NCBI GenBank assembly: GCA_963971405.1 | Contig: OZ020488.1 | Span: 7,381,261-7,445,260, forward strand | From: Psococerastis gibbosa | Taxonomy: Eukaryota; Arthropoda; Insecta; Psocodea; Psocidae | DNA length: 64,000 bases | Direction of reading: 5' to 3' | Shown: piece by piece, positions 32,901-43,949 of the stretch | How the letters are laid out: each line of letters begins with the position of its first letter | Position numbering within the stretch: position 1 is the stretch's first letter | Notes under the pieces: model-generated | The model's database searches: none | Seen by the model: the letters and a program-made list of their open reading frames with translations, nothing else | What the model was told of the DNA's origin: nothing | Made by a program: the position numbers and the translations under genes

Positions 32901-33254
32901 CATACCCCTCTTGAAGTGATCTCTTAAACTCGACCTGAGGAAGCAATGGTTCCAGACTCACATGCTATATGTTTCAAAACTTTATGGCAGATATGCTACT
33001 CCCAGGTTTAATATTCAAATAGCTAATTAAATGCTATGGAGGTTGACAGCAGCGTTACCTAGCAAATAACACGTTCCCCGGGGGCAACACTTCACCAACT
33101 TGCTCTTGCCCTTCAGCAAAACACCTAAAATAAAATATCTACACACAGTGGCGTATGTATGGGACGCGAGGCCCCGAAATGGGAAAATGTAAGACGAAAT
33201 TAATAATACCTAATAACAATAATCTCGTGAAGGACTTTTTATGAACATTGGCCT

Positions 33255-33415
33255 ACTTATCTGGACCTTGTCCAACGCCAACGACCCCATGGATTTCGGG
33301 CGATATTTTTATTGTTTCCGTATGCATTTTTGGCCATTGGCAGAATGGTAAACGTCCTCGTTGCCAACTTACACCGACTACGAGCGATAATATCATAGCC
33401 TGATGAATATCCCTG
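33255..33415 (-). repeat. RepE dispersed repeat
   Basis: CCATGGATTTCGGGCGATAT, TGGCCATTGGCAGAATGGTA, and AACGTCCTCGTTGCCAACTT align with 48495-48660 and the complement of 22405-22690. Confidence 0.6.
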
Positions 33416-33448
33416 GGCCACATATTGGGCCACTGTACGTAGGGGTAG

Positions 33449-33734
33449 TAGTAGTAGTAGTGTTCGTCGGGTTAATAACGACTTAGGCCTCATATTTGGG
33501 CCCATAGAGCGACTCCGACTTGACTGTCCTATGCCAGCCCATAGGACAGTGGACCTCCTGATTATAGTGGATTCCGAACCACTTGGGAAACACAGTGAAG
33601 TCACACGATTAGTTCGGAGGTGACCAGGACAAGTCCTACCGCATGTTTCCCTACCGGCACTGTGCACGCGACCAAGTTATCTGCAGCTTTGAACCTGCTC
33701 TGGCCCGCTGGATTCTACTTGGTATGGCGGCCGG
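33449..33734 (-). mobile_element. SINE-B, short type, full length (286 bp)
   Basis: Perfect 16-bp duplication CTGTACGTAGGGGTAG (33433-33448 and 33735-33750). On minus: GCCGGCCGCCATACCAAGTA, the SINE-B body, then the short-type 3' module with GTCCTATGGGCTGGCATAGG hairpin and CGTTATTAACCCGACGAACA, ending in a CTACTACTA tail. Confidence 0.9.
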
Positions 33735-34139
33735 CTGTACGTAGGGGTAGATCCGTATCCGTTGAAAGCCCTTCAAGACATTTATTATTATTATTTTATT
33801 TTAGATGCTAACTTGAATCCTCAGATAGGCATAGACCGAGGGTTCTTTCCGAATACATATTAAATATGTATAAGTGCTAAATCAAGAAGGACCGTAGATT
33901 AATGGAAATATACAATATATCCTTTATATTGATCTGATAAAATAAAAATTGATGTGTTTTCAAGGCCGATAAGGTTCAGCTATTAGTTATTAGCCGATTA
34001 CAAGTTGTAGCTCAACCTTTGTTTCGTACAACATCAAAGAGACTTTATCCGCAGATTACAGAAGATTAATTGCAAAAATGTGGACTCTCGGATAATTAAT
34101 GGAAAAAAAATGTGAAAATGCGCCAAAACGAAAAGAACA

Positions 34140-35445
34140 AGAAAGCCGCTGTTATAACTATTGATTGCGAAATTGCGACACAACATCCGTGCCTCGTTAG
34201 TGTCACAAGTCCAACAAACTTGATGCTTTTTCTAGTTCAAAGGCGATATTAATTGAATTTTTTCTTCCACAATGCAACTTAATAGGCTCAGCTATATAGT
34301 CGATATTGTCTTCTCAAGCTATTGATTTCAAAATTGCGACACAACATCTGTACAGCACGTTAGTTTAGTCCACAAATAAAAACTCAACTGGTTTATCTAG
34401 TTCAAAGACGATTAATTAAATTTCTTCTACCATAATGTAACGTAATTGGCTCAGCTAATCGGAATTGTCTTCTCAAACTATTGATTTCAAAATTGCGACA
34501 CAACATCCGCTCGTTAGTGTAGCATTTCCACATAACTCCACTGTTTTTTTTTCTAATTCAAAGACGATATTAATTGACTTTTTTCCTCCACAATGCAACT
34601 TAGTAGGCTCAGCTATATAGTCTATATTGTCTTCTCAAACTATTGATTTCAAAATTGCGACACAACGTCTATGCAGCTCGTTAGTTTAGTCCACAAAACT
34701 CAACTGGTTTATCTAGCTCAAAGACGATTAATTAAATTTCTTCTACCATAATGTAACGTGATAGGCTCAGCTAATCGAAATTGTCTTCTCAAACTATTGA
34801 TTTCAAAATTGCGACACAACATCCGCTCGTTAGTGTAGCATTTCCACAACACTTCACTGTTTTTTTTTCTAATTCAAAGACGATACTAATTAAATTTCTT
34901 CCTCCATAATGTAACGAAATAGGCTCAGCTAATTGATATTTTCTTTAGAAAACTATTGACTTCGTAATTGCTACAAAATATCCCTATAGCTCGCTCGTTA
35001 GTGTAGCAAGTCCACGAAACTCAACTTTTTTTTTCTAATTCAAAGACGATATTAATTAAATTTCTTCCTCCATAATGTAACGAAATAGGCTCAGCTTATC
35101 GATAATTATTGTATTCCGAAACTATTGATTTCAAAATTGCGACACAACATCCGTACCTCGTTAATGTCACAATTCCAACAAGATTCATGCTTTTCCTAGT
35201 TCAAAGGCGATATTAATTGATTTTTTCTCCTACATTGCAATTTAATAGGCTCAGCTAGTCGATATTGCCTTCTCAAACTATTGATTTCAAAATTGCGACA
35301 CAACATCCGTATAGCTCGTTAGTGTAGCAAGTCCACAAAACTCAACTGCTTTTTCTAGTTCAAAGACGATATTAATTAAATTTCTTCTTCCATAATGTAA
35401 CGTAATAGGCTCAGCTAATCGATATTGCCTTCTCAAACTTTGACG
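34140..35445. repeat. tandem satellite, about 160-bp unit, eight copies, dimeric order
   Basis: CTATTGATTTCAAAATTGCG starts units at 34160, 34321, 34480, 34642, 34796, 34955, 35124 and 35280 (spacing 154-169). Units at 34321 and 34642 share GTTAGTTTAGTCCACAAA. Units at 34480 and 34796 share CCGCTCGTTAGTGTAGCATT. The middle of the array was therefore copied as a dimer of about 316-321 bp. No coding signal. Confidence 0.85.
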
Positions 35446-35449
35446 ACGA

Positions 35450-36280
35450 TTATTTCATTTCCCATCTCGAGTTTAATTAGGATTGATGCCTTTCTATATT
35501 AAAAATATAAAAGCTGCTCAACAAAGTGGAAAGTTAAAGGGAGAGATTTTCTTTCGTAGATATTTTCTTTTTTTTTTTAAAAAGAAAAATGAACGTTAAT
35601 TTTTACACTGCGATTTTTTTGTAATCTGCCTTTTAGTTCAAATAAGTGTTAAATTACCTTCAGATTATGCATATATACTGTATACTGTAATGGCTATAGC
35701 TTTATAATAAACACCATTATGAGTAAATCAGAGTAGCCTACTCTCGCTACGTACATGTACAAAGTTTGCTGTTTAGGATTATTATGTAGAAAAAAAAGAA
35801 AGAAATAGAAAGAAAAAAAAAGAAAGAGAAAGAAAGAAAATTGTCTTTATTTTTCACATGGACGAATTTTGGGCCAATAATAAACAACAAATGTTGTATC
35901 TTTTAACGTCTTTCATTTCTGATGGGGAAATGTATTATATAACGAATTAAAATAAAGGAATAAAATTGTAATAAAAACTAGTAGTAAAAAATTATACCAG
36001 AAGGATAGAGGCATACGCGTGCAATCGGAGCCAACCCGATATAGGAATAAAAAGGTTTGCATGTCCCTGAAGCTGCTTTTATGCTCAACACGCACAATAA
36101 AATGTCACATTCCACAATAGCTGAGAAATAGGCTTGACTGAGCTTCACTGCGGCGGATTTTACCATGTAATAAAATATTCTGTAACATTGCGCTGTATCA
36201 GTTTCTATATGGATATTGGCCTATTGTAAACGAAAAAAAACACCGTGGAATTGCGCAACGTTTACGAACTTGGTTAAGAC
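35450..36280. other. unassigned stretch with purine microsatellite
   Basis: GAAA-type purine tract at 35790-35840, followed by GACGAATTTTGGGCC as near other purine tracts. Two short minus-strand open frames near 35913-36166 have no features. Confidence 0.4.
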
Positions 36281-36284
36281 ACTT

Positions 36285-36410
36285 GCTACATTTTCTGGCC
36301 ATGCTTCGGAGAGCATGTAAAGCAGGCGGTCCCGGGCCTTCCTAGTTGAGTGTAAGAGAGGGCTTTATAGTCCTAACTCCGCTAGGTTGGCTTAGTAATA
36401 GAACAAAAAA
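36285..36410 (+). mobile_element. SINE-A, 5'-truncated
   Basis: Starts in the central block (CTACATTTTCTGGCCATGCT) and runs to GGCTTAGTAATAGAAC with an A-run. The tRNA head is missing. Confidence 0.8.
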
Positions 36411-36803
36411 AGCCCTTATTTATTTATTTATTCATTTATAAGACAAGGTGTTCAACAACCAAGGCATTCAACAAACGAAAAGATAAAAATGAACATGAAG
36501 CCAGTGGTTGAATTAAAAAATATTTTAATGCTGATTTTGTAGTAATTAATTATTACGACACAAAGCATTTTAATGGACTTTTAGGTCTGTTTGCAAATAA
36601 ATTATTATCTATTTATTTTTAAACATCTTTATTGTCTGTAATGCTTTTGCAATATCATCGGGTATAAGATAGGCGGAGTCCGAGTGAAGTGTCTTAGGCT
36701 CCGACAAGTTAAGTAACTAAGCCTTATGCATTTTCGTGTTCGTATCACTGTCTATTATAGTATGCAAGTTTTAAATATACACGGTACATAACAAAACCTA
36801 AAG

Positions 36804-37670
36804 AACCGGTCCGAGTTTACTCGATCATGCTTTCCAATTTATCAAGTAGTAGCTAGAGAAAATGAGTACTTTCATGGTAAATAATTTTCCTATAGTTAAA
36901 TTTCCGATATCTCGGGGGGGGGGGGGGGGGGGTGTCCACCTGACGTCACTGGAGGTGAGGTAAATTCTAGATAGGTCAGAGACCAACAAATTACCACACA
37001 GCAATAATGACAGGGCACGCAAGGCATTTTACCGTGAATTTTCGATCATTTTTTCAAAAACATTTTTTTTGCACAAAACCAAATAGTTTTTTGGGAAAGC
37101 AATCTGTCCGGTTTCGTTACTCAATATAACACCTAAAACATGCCTGACGGTAGAAATCATAGATGGAAAGGTTTCACAGAAAAATGATTTTTTAGTCATT
37201 TTTCATTAACATTTAGTTATTTTTATTTTTGTACCCCCAGAAGCAAACTATCAAGGGGCAAGCGACCGCCCGCATTTTATTAACATTAATAACGACTACA
37301 ATATATGTGAATTTAAAAAAAATCGTTCGAGCCATTTTGGATAAATAATTTTTTGGGGCGTTTTTTTGGAGTTTTTTGAAAATAAAACCCCCCCAAATTG
37401 AGATAGCCGAAAATATATAAAAATGGTCCTGAGGTATGAATTTTGTGAATCTACATGCCGAATTTCATCAAAATCGACTGACTAGTTTGCCTGGAAATCG
37501 ACGGACGGACAGACAGACAGACAGAGCGACAGACAGACATTTCGTAAAAACCACCTTTTTGGGTTCCTGGGACCTCAACACGTGTCAATCCGTTGAAATC
37601 TCGGAATCGAAAATTTCGACCATCCCAAAGCTTTCCTTATACTATGTATAAATTGGAAAGCAAAAACCTG
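36804..37670 (+). repeat. R1 repeat, full length (about 867 bp)
   Basis: Starts ACCGGTCCGAGTTTACTCGA and ends CTATGTATAAATTGGAAAGC. Here the G-run is 19 long (36914-36932). Otherwise it has the same landmarks as 27074-27950. Confidence 0.8.
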
Positions 37671-37679
37671 TAGTAAATG

Positions 37680-38220
37680 AAAACACAGGAAAATCTATTC
37701 GGAAAATCAACCAAGATTTTCACAGGCATGAGGGAGATGGGGGATCCCAAATCCCCCTATAAGGGGGAACACTTCTAATGATATATGCAATGCCCAATTA
37801 GAAGGCTCTAAATGCAACACAAACAGACGAACATTTAGCTATCAGTAGAACCCACAGATAAACATAGCAACCCACACAATAATTTATGATGCAAGATGTA
37901 CCGCTCGTCTAGAATGTTCTGCTTGCTCTATTTTGAATTATTCAAAATCGTAATTTGCCCCATATCCGTCTCGCTTCCCTTTACCCCGTGCGATTGTATT
38001 GATGTTATCACAATGGGTTGGAAGAGGTGTATTGCGTTTTGCAATTGTGAAGATAAATTGAAAATGTACGCGATAAAAGGCAAACTTAGCAGGATAACTG
38101 ATTAAGTGCAATTTTATCAGCTTATATAACTTATAATATATACATTGAGCAGTGACTATTTTCAGTAAGGTTGCTAATAAAGTCAGTAGAATCAACAAAA
38201 AATATAAAAAAAATCAGTGA
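37680..38220. other. unassigned stretch
   Basis: Small palindrome AAATCCCCCTATAAGGGGGA near 37750. Two overlapping short open frames (37896-38198) on opposite strands are featureless. Confidence 0.4.
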
Positions 38221-38224
38221 CTTG

Positions 38225-38345
38225 CTGCTGAGTCTCTGAGATACAATCATAGAAGTCTACATACACTGTTCCACTGAAGATGTTGAATGCGGATGTTGAC
38301 GAAACGTTTGAAAGTACGCTTTCAGAATGGCGGACGCTGATTGGC
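38225..38345 (+). mobile_element. GGCCGTGGTCG-family MITE fragment
   Basis: TTCCACTGAAGATGTTGAAT, then GATGTTGACGAAACGTTTGA, then AAGTACGCTTTCAGAA, equals the loop and one arm side of 48217-48461. The outer arms are missing. Confidence 0.6.
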
Positions 38346-38550
38346 TGAGATGGTGCTAGCACGTTTTGATCTAAGGGGAGGATAGAGATAGATTTTCTCA
38401 AAAATAATTCTAACTTTAGAGGTGCATTTAACACGGGAGAAAAATTTTTATGGCGCCAAAGTGGTATGCCTATCGATAGGCTTTTAAACAAGGAATGAAT
38501 CTAAGCAAAAACTCATATTAAAAAAAAAATGAAGATTGACCCATTTGAAA

Positions 38551-38692
38551 GGCGGGGTTTCCACATACGTCAATAGTCAATAGTAAATGTGGTTTTGACG
38601 TGGTAGCAGACATTTTTAGTATGTCTTTAATGTCTGCTAAAACGTCAATACCACATTTACTATTGACTATTGACTTATGTCGAAACCCCGCC
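38551..38692. mobile_element. simple fold-back element (142 bp)
   Basis: Arms of about 68 bp: GGCGGGGTTTCCACATACGT, then CAATAGTCAATAGTAAATGT, then GACGTGGTAGCAGACAT, and the complement. The terminus GGCGGGGTTTCC and ACGTGGTAGCAGACAT are those of the nested elements at 12292 and 15180, without the nested inner palindrome. Confidence 0.85.
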
Positions 38693-38699
38693 AAAATAG

Positions 38700-39385
38700 G
38701 TAACTCATTTCCATTCATACCAGAAAATTGTCGGGATTGCCTTGTATTAATAAGCTCTTGTGCAGTATAGTACCTATATATAGTAATTTGTTGAACTGTA
38801 TGCGTCAAGTACATCATTATTCCATTGAAGTGCCCTCAGTTTCTCAGAATTCTCCATAACACAGCTTAAACCACTTGCTAAATACTGCCCATTCTATAAT
38901 AATAATAATCCTGGAATCAATATTCAATATTCTGCAGTGGCGGCTCGTGGGGATAAAAGTTTGTGAGGCACAGCATACAAAAATAAAAATTGGCAGTGTG
39001 TTTAACTCATTTAGAGATAGAGTCAAGCGCGTGTCTCATCGGCTCATCATTGAATTGAACTGGGTGCAGCGAATGTTTTGAGTACCTGTATATCTTCACG
39101 CTGTTTGAGCTTTGTATAGCTCGAATTCGTGCCTGTCTTCCAGCAATAGAGAGGCAGTCGGAAATGGTGCCTCTACATCGTTATAGCTAGTTGTTGTGAA
39201 TTTTTGGAACTAGTTCAGCTCATGGTTCTTTTTCGCGGTTGTTTTAAGTTTTAATTGTCTCTTGTAGAACTTGATTAGCCTACATTTTCTAATTCAAAAT
39301 ACACTTTTTAAGTCGAATTATTTGGAAAATTAGGAGAGGCACTGTCTCCGCATGTTATGCCATGAATTCTAATATGGTAGGTATT
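38700..39385. other. unassigned stretch with one hAT-like end
   Basis: CAGTGGCGGCTCGTGG at about 38936 is the form of a hAT terminus, but no inverted partner was found downstream. Nothing else recognised. Confidence 0.4.
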
Positions 39386-39389
39386 CACT

Positions 39390-39870
39390 TTTCACAGCGT
39401 TCTTCTTCCCCTTCGAATGCCTATTCTACATTCCATCATCATGGCAATCGTAGACACGTAGACACGTAGACTGAACTTCGGACTCCTCAAAAGGAAGTTA
39501 TGTAGTGATGTAGAGTATCGAATGTATTTAGTCATGATGACTGTAGCAGGGAATTGTAATGCAGTGGTTTCCCGTTACCTTCTGCATCCGTTGACTCTTC
39601 ATTGAGTTCCTCCGACTTCGGGGCCCAACACCAGGAAAAACGAGTACGCTTATTTAGTAGCGGCAACTATTCACCCCGTCAGCCTAGTCTTTCTCGGGCT
39701 ACTGTGGCTTTTTCTAGACTAGCCTGTACCGTCAGACTTGCCACCCCACCTTCCGATTATGCCACTATTTGGTCGGGGACTGCTAATTCGTTATATTCAC
39801 CATATCTGGTGGCCTTTTCGCTATCCGCGAAGCCGCTAGTAGGCTGCAGCGCAGCTCAGATGGGTTTAAA
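39390..39870 (-). repeat. RepG (probable LINE 3' region)
   Basis: Aligns with 32160-32314 plus 32590-32900 without the SINE-D insertion (GGGAATTGTAATGCAGTGGT at the insertion point), so it serves as the empty allele. A retroelement C-terminus on the same strand lies just right of it. Confidence 0.6.
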
Positions 39871-39994
39871 GGAGTTTTTTTGTATGGTATGGCTACTATG
39901 GTAGTATAGTAACTTAACTTCATCCAACGCCCATTCTTGGCTTTAACACCATCTGGTGCCGCGCCTGGCAGTACCGTGATGGTATGTCTATTGT

Positions 39995-40150
39995 TAGGGC
40001 TCTGAATCGATTGACACGTTAGAAGGTGGGCGGCGTCCATACGTTCGCTGAGGCAGAGTAGGCATAGGTCTGAAGCAGCCAGGCCGATGCGAAACATGTG
40101 AGCCTGCCAGTTGCGCAGCGAAAACGGACGACAAAAGCAGCTCTATGGTA
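39995..40150 (-). pseudogene. non-LTR retrotransposon C-terminal zinc-knuckle fragment
   Basis: Minus-strand frame: LRNWQAHMFRIGLAASDLCL, then LCLSERMDAAHLLTC. The spacing H-x-x-R-I-G, then C-x-x-C, then H-L-L-x-C is the C-terminal knuckle of many non-LTR polyproteins. The frame continues to 39783 without features. No RT upstream. Confidence 0.6.
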
Positions 40151-40159
40151 GGTAGGTAT

Positions 40160-40840
40160 GGCCTAGTATAAATAAATCGACAGCAATCTCTTTCAAATAC
40201 AAAATCATGAAAACTAAAAATATTTTTCAAACTCTCTCTGAAAATTTTTTGATCCGTGTCATTTGACTGACGTCTACCGCAGTAATTAATGATAGGTGAA
40301 ACAGAATTTCCAAATTTCTCCGACTCAAATTGAGTTTGCTGGAAAAAGGGGGGTGGCGGATTTTTGCTCTGGTGGTCCGTAAAATATCACATTTTTATAG
40401 TGAGGGGAGGTTTTTTTTGTCGAGCAGCCAGGCTCTTTGTCATTTTCGCCAACAACTATTGGATAAATCCATCAATGTTTTTTGCCTGTTTGAAGGCGGT
40501 ATGCTCAGTGATATTACCTTTGATGTAAAATATTACCTAGCCTGGGTCTGGATTATTTCCGTAGGTGATCGTAACAATATTGGATTTAACGATAATTGTA
40601 TCAACTTTTCTAATGTATTCAGAACATTCTTCTACGCCTTCTTAATCTTGTCCCAGCCTTTGCTCCAACTTACATTTATTTTCACCATTTGGTATTCAGA
40701 TGTCTGGTTTCGCCACTGCCGTTGTATTTGGCTAGCTCAGTGCTGCATAAGCGATACTTTACTTAGATGCAGCCGTCTGGTCCAACGTCAGACAGCTTAT
40801 GTAAAAATCCCTCCTATTGTTTCTTTTTCATTTGCGCTTT
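40160..40840. other. unassigned stretch
   Basis: A plus-strand frame of about 170 codons (40330-40842, no ATG start) is open but cysteine/phenylalanine-rich and not protein-like. Neither strand gave a recognised domain. Confidence 0.4.
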
Positions 40841-40844
40841 AAGC

Positions 40845-41165
40845 AACCCTGTCAGCCTGGCAGGGGGAGTGAGTCTGTTCATTAACTTGATGCACAGGGC
40901 AGACTCCTTCACCTCATGGAGGAGAGGAGTTGGCTGACAGGGTGGATCTCTTGATTGCAGATTGCAGTGGATTCCGAACTACTTGGGGATGATAATAAAG
41001 TCACACGATTAGTTTGGAGGTGACCAGGACTTGACACGCACATATATAATGACTGAGTGCGTTAATGTGTCCTACCATGTTCCCCTGCCAACGCTGAGCA
41101 CACTACCATGGAACCGGCTCTGTTTTTTCTGTTGGATTCAACTTGGTATGACCGTTGGTCATAAT
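40845..41165 (-). mobile_element. SINE-B, long type
   Basis: Plus-strand order: AGCAACCCTGTCAGCCTGGC, GAGTGAGTCTGTTCATTAAC, GTGGATTCCGAACTACTTGG, GATTAGTTTGGAGGTGACCA, GGATTCAACTTGGTATGACC. Diverged; no clear target duplication. Confidence 0.75.
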
Positions 41166-41169
41166 ACTA

Positions 41170-41615
41170 GTTGTTACATATTACTAGTACATACTATTTA
41201 CATAAATATATTGAGGCATTTATATACTACAATAGTGTGAGCGGAACCCATATTTTAGTTCAAAACCCATATCATTAGTAAAGTCCATCAAAAAATCATA
41301 CGCCATATGCAACAAATTCTATCATTGTTATATTCAACACAGACACACAGCAAAACAACAGTAAACGTCCGTCCATTTGAAATCCAAACAATAACCCGCA
41401 GGCCCACTTTATCTGCAGATAGGGGTATTTCCACTCCACTTAACTACAAACAGAGCAACTGTGGGCAAAGCAAACTTGAGGGGGGGGGGGGGGTGGACTG
41501 GAAGTAGGGGTAGGCGCCTGGGAGGGGAATTGACCTGCAGATGCTTTCTCTAACTTGTGCACAATCTCAAAGATTTATTACTGCCCACTCACTCCAACCT
41601 GGGGCATCTCCAACG
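41170..41615. other. unassigned stretch
   Basis: G-run at 41479-41493; no family recognised. Confidence 0.35.
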
Positions 41616-41619
41616 CCTG

Positions 41620-41800
41620 ATTCTTCCTCTTCTTTATATGCCTTTTCTAGCGAAGATTGGCGATCATCATGGCAATTTAGATCTTGGCGGCAGTCGTGCT
41701 CTTGCCAAACCAAACCACTGCCGCAGGTATTTCAACCGCAATGTTCTTCTTCTGTCTTCTAGTCATCATGACTATACCAGGGAATTGTAATCCAGTAGCG
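41620..41800 (-). repeat. RepG partial copy
   Basis: GGCGATCATCATGGCAATTT and GTCATCATGACTATACCAGG, then GAATTGTAATCCAGT, match the GAA-tail side of RepG. Confidence 0.5.
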
Positions 41801-41934
41801 TGCGAGTGTTTGGTATATTCTGATCGGGTTTTTTTCTTTTAGCTCTATCATGAACATGGTCATTGGAACGATTGAAATAGCCGCGACACGATGCACAGTG
41901 CTGAGATTGTTCACTTTGACAAGTAGCAGCCCGT

Positions 41935-42425
41935 CAGATGCCAACCTGCAGCACTGTGTTTCGACAAGCTATGTCGAGGGCATCCATCGCCCTAGGCTGC
42001 AGACAAACCAGCCTGCCATAGACAATACACCGGCAGAATCCAACACGAAGCACTGTAATTTCACGAGCTATACCGACAGCATCTATCGCCCTAAGCTGCA
42101 GACTAACCAGCCTGCCGTCAACAATGCATCGGCAGATTCCGACATGCAGCACTTTGTTTCCACGAGCTATGACGACAGCATCTATCCTCTAGGTTTCAGA
42201 CGAACCAGCCTGGCGTAGACAATACACCGGCAGAATCCAACACGAAGCACTGTAATTTCACGAGCTATACCGACAGCATCTATCGCCCTAAGCTGCAGAC
42301 TAACCAGCCTGCCGTCAACAATGCATCGGCAGATTCCAACATGCAGCACTTTGTTCCACGAGCTATGACGACAGCATCGATCACTCTAGGTTTCAGACGA
42401 ACCAACCTGCCGTCAACAATAATGC
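41935..42425. repeat. 99-bp minisatellite, five units, dimeric order
   Basis: Unit starts (GCACT) at 41951, 42050, 42149, 42247 and 42346; spacing is 99 except one 98. Because 99 is 3 x 33, a plus-strand frame (41850-42218) reads a 33-residue repeat with HC-STSY, DSIYRP, LQTNQPA. A minus-strand frame is also open. Units 2 and 4 are nearly identical, as are 3 and 5, so a 198-bp dimer was duplicated. The 98-bp spacing breaks the frame in unit 3. Coding status is unproven. Confidence 0.8.
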
Positions 42426-42429
42426 ATTA

Positions 42430-42940
42430 GATTCTTAAGCGCTGACAATAACCTATATATTTCATATGTATAAATTGTTCAACATATGTCTTGGCACTTA
42501 AGACAAAAATTTTAAGTTAGCAGTAAACACTACTTCATCTAAAATTTACAGCTGTCCACTTTCCCAACCTGGGGCATTTGAGATAAGTCAGAACAGAACA
42601 GCTTTAAGTCGAGTTGTCGGAAAATCTTGCCAAGTGCCAGTAATCAATTTTCCCTTGGGTGAAATCATAACCTTAATTCCATCTCTGTGCTCTTCGCTGT
42701 ACAGACAAGATTCGGATCTAATTTTCAGCTTTAAATTGGGTCGAAGAGGTTTTAGTTTGAAGGGAAATTAATCTGAGGGTCTCTATAGCACGGATAATGC
42801 TACAATAAGTGTTATTAATAGGCTACTTGACAGTTGTAACATTAAGATATAAAATAGGCTGGAGAAGGTTACTTAAAGGTTGACAATAATTATACAATAT
42901 GTTGTTAGCGTGTAAAAATGCAATTATTAATAATAAAAAT
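42430..42940. other. unassigned stretch
   Basis: No family recognised. Confidence 0.35.
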
Positions 42941-42944
42941 AATA

Positions 42945-43060
42945 AAAAGATGTGGAGTTTTAGCTGTGGATTGCAATAGCCAAAACGCCAACAGATATGG
43001 GTAATATGAAAATGACGTCATTGCCCAATTATGGTCCTGACATGGTGGACCACTGCCCCA
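42945..43060. repeat. RepF dispersed repeat
   Basis: GCCAAAACGCCAACAGATAT, then GGGTAATATGAAAATGACGT, equals 23500-23625. It is followed by a C-run of about 18 at 43063-43080. Confidence 0.6.
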
Positions 43061-43159
43061 CCCCCCCCCCCCCCCCCCCGCACCTTTTTGCCTTAACGAA
43101 GAGCTAAGAAATTACAGGAATTTTACCTCTTTAGGGTTACACGTTTCTTATCTCAGGTA

Positions 43160-43310
43160 GACTTCGATGGTAACGTGCTTGCACTTGTGCGAGTCTTTAC
43201 ACCCCATGCAATCGGAGACGTGTCGTAACTCAACACGGGTACTAACCTACAGAGGCGACTGAAGAGGTCAATCGGATACATTCATTAAATTGTTTGTATG
43301 CGATTATCCT
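43160..43310 (+). mobile_element. SINE-C, longest copy
   Basis: GTAACGTGCTTGCACTTGTG, AATCGGAGACGTGTCGTAAC, AGAGGCGACTGAAGAGGTCA, GGATACATTCATTAAATTGT and an A/T tail. GGTAACGTGCTTG resembles an A-box; AATCGGAGAC is only a weak B-box. Confidence 0.65.
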
Positions 43311-43604
43311 TTTTTTTAAGAAAGAAAAAGAAAAAAAGAAGAACTAAGATCTACTTTTGCTTTACTACGGACCAGAAATACTTTGAAACCATAACGAATA
43401 AACTCAACAACCCACCTGCACAATTGCCAAATTGCCACCAGACGTGCAGGTTATTTAGTTTAGGTAATCAATAACAAGTAGGCCTACCTAGCCATTGAGA
43501 CTATTGGACATGCCAGAAAAAGATATGAAGGACCTTCAATTGAAAATGGTGAATTGACATGTGTTCCCAATCCTTCCATATTGTATGGAGGGATGACACA
43601 AGTT

Positions 43605-43942
43605 ATGGAGAACAGAATTTGTGCATTTGAAATGTGGGTATAAACAGACGACTGCGTCTCATATCCTGGAGAGATTGTGTCACTAATGCTGAGGTCCTTA
43701 GCCGAACGGATACAGAAACTGACTGGCTGTTGACGGTTAAGTAACAGAACAGAAACAGACTTGTGATGAGGAACGATTAGTATCTCCTTCTGCATGTAAT
43801 AATCCACGGGAAGATAGAAGAGTTATGGGCTCATGGCAGAAGAAGAACATCCTGGTTGAAAACCCTGAGGCAGTGGTTTGGCACAACTTCCTTTTTCAGG
43901 GCAGCAGTCTCCTGGCTAATCTTCTATAGAAGAGGCATTTAA
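43605..43942 (+). pseudogene. RTE-like LINE C-terminal region, decayed
   Basis: RICAFEMWV, then a frameshift, then NRRLRLISWRDCVTNAEVLS, two in-frame stops, and IIHGKIEELWAHGRRRTSWL, KTLRQWFGTTSFFRAAVSWL to the stop at 43940-43942. The series A-FEMW-YRR-LRISW, GKIE, GRRR-SWL-LRQW, FRAAV is the signature of the C-terminus of RTE-like reverse transcriptases. A GAAGAAGAAG tail follows at about 43943. The RT and endonuclease domains are absent. Confidence 0.8.
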
Positions 43943-43949
43943 GGAAGAA

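Noticed and set aside
28915..35445. CRISPR-like array
   Set aside because: Repeats are long, contiguous units without unique spacers; ordinary tandem satellites.
37750..37775. CCCCCTATAAGGGGGA palindrome as operator or terminator
   Set aside because: Isolated short palindrome in a eukaryotic intergenic region; no neighbouring gene to regulate.
40330..40842. 170-codon open frame as a gene
   Set aside because: No ATG start, odd composition, no domain, no splice context; AT/GC-neutral chance frame.
9693..43080. Long C- and G-runs as independent features
   Set aside because: Most lie inside MITEs, R1 or SINE-B copies, so they are listed with those elements; exact lengths may be sequencing-dependent.
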